A stretch of 32,035 nucleotides of DNA from CAYGLV01 sp964351025 (GTDB taxonomy: Bacteria > Actinomycetota > Thermoleophilia > Gaiellales > Gaiellaceae). The DNA is taken from the NCBI GenBank assembly GCA_964351025.1, contig CAYGLV010000026.1:1-32035 (forward strand). The letters are read 5' to 3'. The position numbers and the translations under genes were made by a program. The notes beneath the pieces were generated by a model. That model had not been told where the DNA came from and did not search any database. It saw only the letters and a list, made by a program, of their open reading frames with translations. Below are positions 1-6,352 of the stretch, piece after piece (the first letter of the stretch is position 1; every line of letters begins with the position of its first letter).

Positions 1-4
1 GGGC

Positions 5-30
5 AAATCCGGGACGAAGTCCCCGGATTT
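5..30. terminator. Stem-loop at window edge
   Basis: AAATCCGGG (5-13) pairs with CCCGGATTT (22-30); the inner GAC/GTC extends the stem around a GAA loop with one bulge. The right arm ends in TTT, so it could terminate a rightward gene lying before the window. The following 31-294 holds no convincing gene. Confidence 0.5.
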
Positions 31-294
31 AGGCGGGTGGGCGGGGCAGCGGCTCGCGGCGCCAGCCGCGAGATAGAGCGCGACCTAGGGCGCGACCTTG
101 TTGCCGCGTGTCGCCTAAACCCGCAACATGATCTCCTCTCGCCAGGACAGCATCCTGACTGCGAGGTCCCTGCGAAACCGGGTCCGGCTCAGATTGCGCG
201 AATGAGCCATGACGCGGTCGCGCGTGTCCGGGAGCACCGCGATGACTCCGCCTCGAACGCGTCTGCCCGTTCGGCGAAGCGTGCCGTGACCGAA

Positions 295-334
295 CCCGGC
301 GGCGAGGAACCTGGGGGGCTTCCTCGCCGCCGGG
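295..334 (-). terminator. Terminator of the exported-protein operon
   Basis: A perfect 15-bp inverted repeat (CCCGGCGGCGAGGAA at 295-309, complement at 320-334) has a 10-nt loop and lies 9 nt past the stop of the leftward gene at 344. It lacks a U-tract, which is common in high-GC Actinobacteria. It closes the four-gene leftward operon. Confidence 0.8.
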
Positions 335-343
335 GAACGATCG

Positions 344-970
344 CTACTTGGGAGTAGCCTCGGCGAGAACCTCGTTGAGGTTAACCCGCGCGACTTCAGT
401 CGCCTGATCGTCCAGACCGACGACGGTGTAGTGCTCGTTGAGGGCGCCGTGTTCTTTCGCGTAGCCAAGCTCGCCGAGGAAGTAGCGGTCGTTGCTCGCG
501 AGCGTCGTACGGCTGCCGTCGCCCGCTTCGAGCACGACGTCTGTGATCCCGCTGCTTGGGGCGAGCGCTCCGGCCAAGAGCACGGCGTTTCGACCATCGT
601 CGAGCGTACGCCAGGACATGCGAACCGTGATCGGGACCATCTGCTGTTGGGAAGCCTCCTGACAGGTACCGCCGCCGCGTGCCGAGAAGGCCGCTCCCGG
701 CGTGCTGTCGAGTTGGATGAAGGTGCAGGTCGCGTTTCTGGCGGGTGCCGTCCAGATGCTGGCGTAGTCGCCCCAGGACGTCCGGTGCGCGACCTCCTGC
801 CGGGCGTTGTTCGCGGCGACCTCCTGCCGGGGGCCCCGCGGACCTTCCTCGCGCGTGGTGAGATACGCGAAGGCTGGCGCGGAGATGGCTGCAACCGTGA
901 CGGCGACGGCGAGCGCCAGCCCGTGACGACGGAGCGTCCACCGGTGGAGGCGCTTGTTCAGATCGGTCAT
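344..970 (-). CDS. Exported hypothetical protein, last gene of the operon
   Basis: 208-residue protein of unrecognised family. The start is the ATG at 970, preceded by AGGAGG 7 nt upstream that overlaps the stop of the gene before it. Residues 1-12 are basic, followed by a hydrophobic stretch ending in an AFA-like site near residue 35, so a signal peptide or N-terminal anchor is likely. The secreted part has two Cys (ATCTF and GGTCQ). The C-terminal third (VVLEAGDGSRTTL...NDRYFL...VVGLDDQATEVARVNL) resembles the C-terminal part of the exported protein at 1474-2199, suggesting a shared small beta-rich fold. The longer reading frame upstream of 970 runs through the preceding gene and is not used. 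It is inferred to be transcribed from the ECF-like promoter at 2797-2825. Confidence 0.75.
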   Translation of the reverse strand: MTDLNKRLHRWTLRRHGLALAVAVTVAAISAPAFAYLTTREEGPRGPRQEVAANNARQEVAHRTSWGDYASIWTAPARNATCTFIQLDSTPGAAFSARGGGTCQEASQQQMVPITVRMSWRTLDDGRNAVLLAGALAPSSGITDVVLEAGDGSRTTLASNDRYFLGELGYAKEHGALNEHYTVVGLDDQATEVARVNLNEVLAEATPK

Positions 971-981
971 CGTCGTTCCTC

Positions 982-1395
982 CTAATACAGACAGAACGTC
1001 GACTCGCCGGAGGTGTCGCTCTTTCCGGCGCCGCTGACGTTCATGTAGAAGAACGTGTGGACGTAGGCTCCGGCGCACCCGGTTGTGGAGCCGTAGAGGT
1101 ACTGATACCCGGTGAGGGTGCCGCTGTCGGTCTGCAGGGCTGAGCCGGCGCGGTTGACCAGCTTCAGGGTGAAGCTCCAGTACTCGTAGAAGCCGCAGCC
1201 GTTGCTTTCCGCTTCGGCCCAGCCGATGTTGGAGGAGTCATAGCCCTGTGGGTAGTGGGCTACCGGATCGCACGCCAGCGTGCGAGTCGGCGCTGATGGG
1301 GCTACGGTGGCGAAGATCGCTGCAAGCGTGGCCACGCACGCGATTGCTGCCATCGGCGCCAGACGCCGGAACCGCGGTCGTTGTAACTGTGACAT
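982..1395 (-). CDS. Small exported Cys-rich hypothetical protein
   Basis: 137-residue protein, family not recognised. It has an Arg-rich N-terminus, then a hydrophobic core (residues 13-34, LAPMAAIACVATLAAIFATVA) typical of a signal peptide. The mature part is rich in Tyr, Gly and Ser and carries four Cys (LACDP, NGCGF, TGCAG, FCLY) that could form two disulfides. The start is the ATG at 1395 with AAGGGGG about 10 nt upstream. The stop lies 11 nt before the next gene and sits inside that gene's ribosome binding site, so the two are translationally linked. Composition resembles other small secreted actinobacterial proteins; the function is unknown. Confidence 0.75.
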   Translation of the reverse strand: MSQLQRPRFRRLAPMAAIACVATLAAIFATVAPSAPTRTLACDPVAHYPQGYDSSNIGWAEAESNGCGFYEYWSFTLKLVNRAGSALQTDSGTLTGYQYLYGSTTGCAGAYVHTFFYMNVSGAGKSDTSGESTFCLY

Positions 1396-1430
1396 CTTTC
1401 TCGTCCCCCTTGAGTTCTCTTGATCGTGCA

Positions 1431-1464
1431 GCGACGGGAGCCGACGCGGGCCGACTCCCGTCGC
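1431..1464 (-). terminator. Intra-operon stem-loop
   Basis: GCGACGGGAG (1431-1440) pairs with CTCCCGTCGC (1455-1464), a 10-bp stem with a 14-nt loop, 9 nt after the stop of the gene at 1474. There is no U-tract. It may partially terminate or stabilise mRNA between the first two and last two genes of the operon. Confidence 0.6.
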
Positions 1465-1473
1465 GATTCGCGG

Positions 1474-2199
1474 CTACCGCGTGACGCGAGCAGACGGACG
1501 GGTCAGGGCAGACGCAGCTGCTGCTGACGCGGGCGCCTGCTCGAGGGTGAATGTCACGGTCGCTCCGTTCGAGGTCTCTGCGACCACCCCGGTGATGCGC
1601 GAAGCCGACGACTTCGCCTGGTAGAAGAACACGTTGCGGCCGAGCGTGGCCCGGTGTGTCTCGCCGTCAACGATCGCCTTGACTGCTCTGACGTTGTCGC
1701 GGGCGAATCCCCACACGATCGGGCCCCCGCCGTCGCCGGGGTCGCCGACAGTCGGGTTGACGACTTGGCCGAGCGGCAGCCGGTCGAGGCATCCGGCGGT
1801 GAAGCGGGTGAGGCCGTAGCAGACCTTCCCGCGGGTCGTCTGGTACATCCAGATCGTCCGGCCGGCTTCCCCGAGGCCGGCGAGCGGCACGCGCACGGGC
1901 CCGACCCGGTCGCCGGGGAGGAACTCGTCGGGGACGGATTCGCCGGCGGGTGCGCTCACGGACTCGATGCCGCGCTGAACGTCCGCCTGCTGTGCGTGCA
2001 AGCGCTCCTGGGCGGTCGGTTCGCCGCTGAACGCGCTGGCGGCGCCGATGGGTTCGACCAGCACGGGCGGCGTTGTAATCGTCGTCTCGCGGTTGAGAAT
2101 CCCGGCGGCTCCGAGGCCGGCGACGACGCCAGTCGCAATGGTTGCGAGGATGACGGCGACGAAGCGGGACGTGCGCGTCATCCGAGAACGTCTGAGCAT
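1474..2199 (-). CDS. Membrane-anchored or exported hypothetical protein
   Basis: 241-residue protein of unrecognised family. The ATG at 2199 is chosen because GGAGGT lies 6 nt upstream and it leaves a 14-nt gap to the preceding gene; an earlier ATG at 2217 would overlap that gene. Residues 12-37 (FVAVILATIATGVVAGLGAAGIL) form one membrane segment or signal sequence. A Pro/Gln-rich linker follows, then a globular domain with two Cys (KVCYGL, AGCLDR). The C-terminal stretch (VKAIVDGETHRATLGRNVFF, then ITGVVAETSNGATVTFTL) resembles the C-terminus of the product at 344-970. The two are probably diverged paralogues in one operon. Confidence 0.75.
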   Translation of the reverse strand: MLRRSRMTRTSRFVAVILATIATGVVAGLGAAGILNRETTITTPPVLVEPIGAASAFSGEPTAQERLHAQQADVQRGIESVSAPAGESVPDEFLPGDRVGPVRVPLAGLGEAGRTIWMYQTTRGKVCYGLTRFTAGCLDRLPLGQVVNPTVGDPGDGGGPIVWGFARDNVRAVKAIVDGETHRATLGRNVFFYQAKSSASRITGVVAETSNGATVTFTLEQAPASAAAASALTRPSARVTR

Positions 2200-2213
2200 C
2201 TCAGCACCTCCGA

Positions 2214-2639
2214 TCATGGCGTTGTCGTCTGGCAGGTGACGGGCGACACCCAGTCGCTGCTCGAGTTGTTGCACCACGCCGCGGCGGATGTTGCGTTCCT
2301 GTTGTCGACGAACGGGTTGTCCCAGGCATTCGGCCCGACCCAGCTGATCGTGTTAGTTCCACTCGCCTGGTAGCCGAGCCAAAAATTATAGCCGCCTGGC
2401 CGGTAGACCCGGTTCCAGTCGCGGCTGTAGTAACCGGACGTGGACGCAAGTTGCCCTGACGTCATGCCTCCGCTGTAGTACGTCGAAATCGCCGCGACGG
2501 CAACCGTCGCGGCGACGAGAGCGACCGCCGAGAAGACGAGCACGAAGAAGCCGCCGATGCGGACCCATCGCTTGATTCGCTCGACGCGGGATCGCCCGCC
2601 GATTTGAAAGCGGCCTCGCCGTCGTACGGGAATTGCCAC
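2214..2639 (-). CDS. Small single-pass exported hypothetical protein, first gene of the leftward operon
   Basis: 141-residue protein, family not recognised. The start is the GTG at 2639 with GGAGGAG about 4-10 nt upstream. An Arg/Lys-rich N-terminus (residues 1-27) precedes a hydrophobic segment (29-51, GGFFVLVFSAVALVAATVAVAA), giving a signal anchor with the C-terminus outside. The exposed part is Ser/Thr/Asn/Tyr/Trp-rich with two Cys (AAWCNN, VTCQTT) and ends in TTTP. It is the promoter-proximal gene of the leftward operon, 158 nt from the ECF-like motif at 2797-2825. Confidence 0.75.
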   Translation of the reverse strand: MAIPVRRRGRFQIGGRSRVERIKRWVRIGGFFVLVFSAVALVAATVAVAAISTYYSGGMTSGQLASTSGYYSRDWNRVYRPGGYNFWLGYQASGTNTISWVGPNAWDNPFVDNRNATSAAAWCNNSSSDWVSPVTCQTTTP

Positions 2640-2796
2640 CGTTCTCCTCCTTGTTCAGGTATCTGGGTTGGCATGACGTCGTGCTGGCTGCACGCGCTGC
2701 GGTCCTCCTTTCGCCCGTACCTCGGCCGCCTGCCGCCCGCCGACCTTGCGATGACGTAGCCGCACGCTGGCGGGCGCTCGGTCTGTATCCATGCCG

Positions 2797-2825
2797 CATA
2801 TGTCCGGGTGTGCCCACACCTTTCA
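2797..2825 (-). promoter_or_regulatory. ECF-like promoter motif, leftward copy
   Basis: Read on the minus strand this is TGAAAGGT, 11 nt, CGGACATATG, the same two blocks and spacer as the rightward copy at 2872-2900. Block spacing suits a -35/-10 pair. It points at the leftward operon starting at 2639. Assignment to the sigma factor at 3615 is inference. Confidence 0.6.
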
Positions 2826-2871
2826 GACGCGCTCGACATCGCGCCTTCGCCGTTAGCGCGAGATCGGCTGC

Positions 2872-2900
2872 TGAAAGGTTTCGGGCCGACCGGACATATG
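2872..2900 (+). promoter_or_regulatory. ECF-like promoter motif, rightward copy
   Basis: TGAAAGGT (2872-2879), 11-nt spacer, CGGACATATG (2891-2900). It lies 65 nt before the TTG start at 2966 and is a divergent duplicate of 2797-2825. The spacers differ in sequence while the blocks are identical, as expected for two sites bound by one sigma factor or regulator. Confidence 0.6.
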
Positions 2901-2965
2901 TGGACGAGCGAGCCTGCGGCCCTTGCTCGCTGTCCACACTGACCGCTTGGGAAAGGAGTTCGACC

Positions 2966-3508
2966 TTGAGCAGGATCCGCAGGCTCACCGTCGCCGCGAC
3001 GCTCACGCTTGCGCTGTTCGCGGCGCAGGCCGCAAGTGGCGCTTCGGCGCCGACGCCGACGCCGGCGCAGTTCGAGGGACAGACGATCGACCTCGCGCAG
3101 GGCTGGGGGCAGGCGCGGGCGTGCCTCGTCTACCAGCAGGCGGGTATCGTGGAGTGCTTCCGTGACCGGGCGGGGCTGCAGGCACGCGAGCAGCAGCTCG
3201 CGGCCAGCGGCGTCCTTCCGCGGGTTTCGGCGGCGGCGGCGTGTTCGAGTCCGCTGCGGCTGTCTACCGACATCTACTACGGGGGCCGCGAGCTGGCGCT
3301 GTACGACCGGGGCTACTGGCAGAACTTGAGCACGTGGAGCTTCGACAACCAGACATCCTCCTACAAGGTCGGCGGCTGCGGCGTCCACCTGGCCGACTAC
3401 GCCAACGGCGGCGGCTCCTGGTATCCGGGCAACACGAGCGCCGGCTGGTGGGAGCCGTTCATGCTCTCAGGCTGGGACAACCGGATCTCGTCGGTCTACC
3501 TCCAGTAG
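2966..3508 (+). CDS. Exported beta/gamma-crystallin-like protein (peptidase inhibitor I36-like)
   Basis: 180-residue secreted protein. The start is the TTG at 2966 because AAGGAG lies 7 nt upstream and a clean signal peptide follows at once (basic SRIRR, hydrophobic core, cleavage near ASGA at residues 25-28); the frame stays open upstream but looks non-coding. The mature N-terminal part contains a Cys pair (ARACLVY, VECFRD). The C-terminal part (about residues 100-180) has the pattern of a beta/gamma-crystallin unit: YYGGRELALYDRGYWQNL, then NQTSSYKVG and, at the end, WDNRISSVYLQ. The family includes Streptomyces metalloproteinase inhibitors and Ca-binding stress proteins. It is the only rightward gene driven by the twin promoter region, so probably a co-regulated partner of the leftward exported proteins. 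The target is unknown. Confidence 0.8.
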   Translation: MSRIRRLTVAATLTLALFAAQAASGASAPTPTPAQFEGQTIDLAQGWGQARACLVYQQAGIVECFRDRAGLQAREQQLAASGVLPRVSAAAACSSPLRLSTDIYYGGRELALYDRGYWQNLSTWSFDNQTSSYKVGGCGVHLADYANGGGSWYPGNTSAGWWEPFMLSGWDNRISSVYLQ

Positions 3509-3550
3509 CAGACAGCGAGACGGAGCCGGACCTCTCGATGCCGCGCAAAG

Positions 3551-3584
3551 CGTGCCCCGTCCGGGTGCGGCGGGACGGGGCACG
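3551..3584 (+). terminator. Terminator after the crystallin-like gene
   Basis: CGTGCCCCGTCC (3551-3562) and GGACGGGGCACG (3573-3584) form a perfect 12-bp stem with a 10-nt loop, 42 nt after the stop at 3508 and 30 nt before the sigma factor start. It lacks a U-tract. Confidence 0.75.
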
Positions 3585-3614
3585 TCCGCGTCGGACTGCC
3601 GAGCGGCGGGCTGG

Positions 3615-4196
3615 ATGAGCGGACGCGGCGACGAGGTTCGCTTCCGAGGACTGTGGCAGGCGCACTACCGAGCGATCCGCGCCTACGCCCACCGCCGCTG
3701 CGCCAACCCAACCGACGCCGCCGATCTGGTCAGCGAGACATTCCTGGTTCTCTGGCGGCGGCTCGACGACGCACCCGCCGACCAGCTCGTGCTGCCCTGG
3801 CTGTACGAGGTCGCCCGCCGCATCCTCAGCAACCAGCAGCGAACACGCGCCCGCCGCCAGCAGCTGCTCGCTCGCCTGCGCGCGCTGCCGCAGCAGGCGC
3901 CCCCGACGGTCGAGGCCGCGGCCGCCGACCGCGCCGCCAGCGCGACTGTGCTGCGGGCGCTCGGGCAGCTCAACGATCGCGACCGCGAGGTGCTGCTGCT
4001 CGCGGCCTGGGATGGCCTCTCCCATGCACAAATCGCGCAAGTGCTGGGCTGCAGCGAGAACGCCGCGACGGTGCGCCTCCACCGCGCACGGCAGCGGTTG
4101 ACAGAAGTTTACCGGACAGAAAACGCGCGACCCGGCCACAAGCGAAGTGATGCGGCACCTGATCTGCGGAACGAAGGGAACGACGATGAGCGGTGA
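3615..4196 (+). CDS. ECF-family RNA polymerase sigma factor
   Basis: 193-residue sigma-70 family factor with only regions 2 and 4. Region 2 covers about residues 8-75 (FRGLWQAHYRAIRAYAHRR, then DAADLVSETFLVLWRRL and LPWLYEVARRIL). Region 4 covers about 115-170 (LRALGQLNDRDREVLLLAA, helix-turn-helix SHAQIAQVLGCSENAATVRL). The ATG at 3615 fits the usual family start; an upstream in-frame ATG at 3552 lies inside the terminator stem and is rejected. Its end overlaps the next gene by 11 nt, the usual sigma/anti-sigma coupling. The local candidate targets are the two TGAAAGGT-N11-CGGACATATG motifs at 2797-2900. No copy of that motif was seen directly upstream of this gene, so autoregulation is not evident. 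Confidence 0.9.
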   Translation: MSGRGDEVRFRGLWQAHYRAIRAYAHRRCANPTDAADLVSETFLVLWRRLDDAPADQLVLPWLYEVARRILSNQQRTRARRQQLLARLRALPQQAPPTVEAAAADRAASATVLRALGQLNDRDREVLLLAAWDGLSHAQIAQVLGCSENAATVRLHRARQRLTEVYRTENARPGHKRSDAAPDLRNEGNDDER

Positions 4197-4938
4197 ACTT
4201 GACCCGTTCGAGATCCTGCATGCGGCAAACCCCGTGCAGCCGGAAACACTCCCAGGACCCGACTCGGCCGAGGCACGAGCGCAGCTCGAGCGGATCCTCA
4301 CCCGCCCACGGGCGGAGCGCAGGGCGTTCCGCCGCAGCCTCGGCCGACGGGTCGTGTCCCGGCGACGGCTTCCCTACCTGATCCCGGTCGTCGCCGCGCT
4401 CACGATCGGCGCCGGCGCGGCCGCCTGGGCGCTCACCCGCGGCGCCAGCAAGCCGCTCACGATCGGCTGCTACGCCGCCCCCAGCCTCACAGCAGACACG
4501 GTCGTGATCGCCGCCGACGACCGCTCACCCGTCGAAGCCTGCCGAGCGCTCTGGCAGCAAGGCGCACTCGGACCGACCCCACCCGGCGAGCTCCGGGCCT
4601 GCATCCTTCCCTCCGGCGCGATCGGCGTCTTCCCAAACCAACGCCGCGGCGGCGACGTCTGCCAGCGGCTCGCGCTCGCCCCAGCCGCCGAACAGCAACC
4701 GCCTCCCGCCGACGCGATCGTCGAGCTGAAGAACACCCTCGTCGAGCGCTTTCTCGCCGCCGGCTGCCTCAGCCAACAGGACGCCGACACGATCGTCCGA
4801 AGGGAACTCGACCGCCGCAACCTGCGCACCTGGACTGTCCAGCCGACGGGCAGCTTCACGAGCGCCCGCCCCTGCGCCACCCTCGGCTTCGACACCGAAG
4901 CGCACGCCGTGCTCCTCATCCCAGCGCCACGCCCGTGA
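4186..4938 (+). CDS. Putative membrane-anchored anti-sigma partner with Cys-rich extracytoplasmic domain
   Basis: 250-residue protein starting at ATG 4186 (GAAGGGA upstream), inside the end of the sigma gene. Residues 1-60 are a hydrophilic, Arg-rich cytoplasmic part, where an anti-sigma would bind, but no HxxxCxxC zinc motif is seen. One membrane helix lies at about 63-83 (YLIPVVAALTIGAGAAAWAL). The outer domain holds six Cys (GCYAA, EACRAL, RACIL, DVCQR, AGCLS, RPCAT), probably three disulfides, with a VFPNQRRGGDVCQ segment. Position, coupling and topology suggest an anti-sigma or sensor; this is inference because no named anti-sigma domain is recognisable. Confidence 0.7.
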   Translation: MSGELDPFEILHAANPVQPETLPGPDSAEARAQLERILTRPRAERRAFRRSLGRRVVSRRRLPYLIPVVAALTIGAGAAAWALTRGASKPLTIGCYAAPSLTADTVVIAADDRSPVEACRALWQQGALGPTPPGELRACILPSGAIGVFPNQRRGGDVCQRLALAPAAEQQPPPADAIVELKNTLVERFLAAGCLSQQDADTIVRRELDRRNLRTWTVQPTGSFTSARPCATLGFDTEAHAVLLIPAPRP

Positions 4939-5357
4939 TCGCGCCCGCATCCTGCCTGCAGCAAGCGACATCGGCGAATCGGGTCGACGCGCCAGCAACT
5001 GCGAACGGTTCTGTCGCCGCCGCACGGTCCCGCAGGGCCGCCGTTGACCCCGCGACTGTCGCGCGGGCCGATCGAAGTGCAGCCGGACGGCGGCTCGGCC
5101 CGCTCATCTGGAGCGGACAGTCTCCGAGCGGTGCCGCGCTGCAGGTCAGCAAGGACGAGCGCGGCCTCTGGCATGTCGTCTACCACGGCTTCCGCCGTTG
5201 CAGCAGCCGCACACTCGAGCTCGCGCTCGCCGAGGCAACCGCCGCCGAACCCGAAGGCAACTGGATCGCCACCGTCGAACACGCGATCACCGCAAGGACC
5301 GGATCGAGCAGCCGAGGCCCGAATGGGAGGCCGCGCCGGACAGCGGGCCGAGCATGA
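4935..5357 (+). CDS. Hypothetical protein coupled to the sigma/anti-sigma pair
   Basis: 140-residue product with a GTG start overlapping the previous stop (GTGA, 4935-4938) and no ribosome binding site, so translation is probably by re-initiation. The first 50 residues are low-complexity Ala/Arg. The likely folded part is residues 54-122 (LGPLIWSGQSPSG, KDERGLWHVVYHGFRRCSS, LELALAEATAAEPEGNWIATVEHAI). It has no signal peptide or membrane helix, so it should be cytoplasmic. The family is not recognised. The Arg-rich C-terminus beyond residue 122 may be out of true frame. Confidence 0.6.
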   Translation: MIAPASCLQQATSANRVDAPATANGSVAAARSRRAAVDPATVARADRSAAGRRLGPLIWSGQSPSGAALQVSKDERGLWHVVYHGFRRCSSRTLELALAEATAAEPEGNWIATVEHAITARTGSSSRGPNGRPRRTAGRA

Positions 5358-5509
5358 TCCGCAGGCTCGCCTTCCGCACGGTGACACAGCACCGCCGCCG
5401 GGGAGAGCGCCACTGCGACGACGGTCATGCACGTGAAGTGACCGGCCGGGAAGACGACGGGCTGTGCCGGCCTCCCGTGGCCCGCTCCGCTATCGCAGGA
5501 AAGCTTCAA

Positions 5510-5775
5510 ACGAGGCGATCGGATGGCGGGACGCGTGAACGGGCCGACGTCAGCCAGCCATGCGCAGACACCGCCGAAGCCCGGCCACTTGCAGACTTCG
5601 TCTGCGAATGCGCCAGCGAAACCTGCCTCGGCGTCGTCTCAATCACCCTTGCCGAGTGGGACGCCGCAACAACCCAATCCGACGACACCTATTCTATTCC
5701 GTCGTCCTCCCTGAGCATGCAGCCGCAGACGAACAAGCCGTCGTCCTGACGGCTCACTACGCCCCACATCGTCGA
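5510..5775 (+). pseudogene. Frameshifted remnant of a small Cys-motif protein
   Basis: Frame 2 encodes a recognisable block from 5597: FVCECASETC, then ITLAEWDAA. It matches the pattern I recall for small conserved Thermoleophilia proteins (F-x-CEC...C...LTLAEYE...F-x-V-x-PGH...VV). Frame 2 then reads nonsense and stops at 5749. The expected continuation is found in frame 1 from 5692: FYSVVLPEHAAADEQAVVL. The shift lies near 5680-5692. No clear start or ribosome binding site is visible before FVCEC. The remainder of 5358-5781 holds nothing else recognisable. Confidence 0.5.
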
Positions 5776-5781
5776 TGCTGC

Positions 5782-6105
5782 TTATGCGGCGCATGCCACC
5801 CTCCCGTCTCGGACGAAGAAGTCGAGCGTCTGCCTCGTCGAGTCCGCATTGTCGCCCTCGTCGATGGACAGCCGCTCGCCGCCGGAACCCGCGTCCGCGT
5901 CCTCGATCGTGACGACGCCTCGAGAGACCAGGTCGTCGAAGTCGGAGACGGTGAAGCCCGCGTAGTCGGCGAAGTCGCTGATGTAGAAGCCGATCCGGCG
6001 CATCCGAGCCCGGAGCGTCTTCTGGCGTGTCCGGTCGGTGGTCTGCTTCTCCTGGATCAGCTCCCAAAGCTCGCGGCCTCGGCTGCAGTGAACGTCGATC
6101 TTCCC
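5782..6105 (-). pseudogene. Hypothetical gene lacking its 5' end
   Basis: Coding-like sequence runs from about 6105 (GKIDVHCSRGRELWELI...) to the TAA at 5782. It includes RMRRIGFYISDF and GFTVSDFDDLVSRGVVTIED, which looks like a conserved small actinobacterial protein without a named domain. No ATG, GTG or TTG occurs in frame between 6105 and the internal ATG at 6003. Upstream, the frame runs into antisense of a tRNA fragment. Either the gene lost its start when that fragment arrived, or a shorter 73-residue form starts at 6003. Confidence 0.45.
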
Positions 6106-6176
6106 AGCATGGCCCGTGCATCTTCCCCCACGAGCCGCCGGACCACTCGAGAAGACGCTCGTGCCGGCCCGATGTC

Positions 6177-6201
6177 GCGGGTTCGAGTCCCGTCGCTCCT
6201 G
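6177..6201 (+). other. tRNA 3'-end fragment (T-arm plus acceptor), probable attachment-site remnant
   Basis: T-stem GCGGG (6177-6181), loop TTCGAGT (6182-6188) and T-stem CCCGT (6189-6193) are followed by acceptor-like CGCTCCT and G. The matching 5' acceptor, D-arm and a credible anticodon arm are absent upstream, so this is not a whole tRNA. Duplicated tRNA 3' ends mark integration sites of phages and integrative elements. The isotype cannot be set. Confidence 0.65.
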
Positions 6202-6236
6202 CGATCCGGAACGGGTCCCGACTACCGGGAGCCCGC

Positions 6237-6265
6237 GGTCCGCACCAGGTCCGCACGGGTCCGCA
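6237..6265 (+). repeat. Three phased GGTCCGCA direct repeats
   Basis: GGTCCGCA occurs at 6237-6244, 6248-6255 and 6258-6265, at 11- and 10-bp intervals, about one helical turn each. They lie 36 bp after the tRNA T-arm fragment. Phased direct repeats beside an attachment core are typical binding sites for an integrase arm domain or excisionase; that role is inferred. Confidence 0.6.
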
Positions 6266-6300
6266 AAACGGGGTGATTCGCGCCCATCCGCGACAGACGT

Positions 6301-6322
6301 TTTTGGCTCAACCAAGCCAAAA
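6301..6322. repeat. A/T-based inverted repeat
   Basis: TTTTGGCT (6301-6308) and AGCCAAAA (6315-6322) pair around a 6-nt loop. The T-tract comes first and the A-tract last, so neither strand has a terminator-like U-tract. It lies between the two tRNA fragments and may be part of an attachment region. Confidence 0.45.
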
Positions 6323-6352
6323 CGCCCAGCCGCCGACCCCCTCCGGTCGGAA

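Noticed and set aside
37..357. 106-residue rightward open frame
   Set aside because: It runs through the 15-bp terminator stem at 295-334 and lacks a ribosome binding site or recognisable motif.
3552..3614. Earlier ATG start for the ECF sigma factor
   Set aside because: It lies within the terminator hairpin and would add 21 residues unlike the family N-terminus.
6100..6203. Complete tRNA ending at 6201
   Set aside because: No complementary acceptor strand, D-arm or credible anticodon loop could be placed within 100 nt upstream.
5639..6256. 205-residue leftward open frame containing GATGLEPATSG
   Set aside because: That peptide is the well-known artefact of translating the antisense of a tRNA T-arm, here the fragment at 6177-6201; the frame has no other support.
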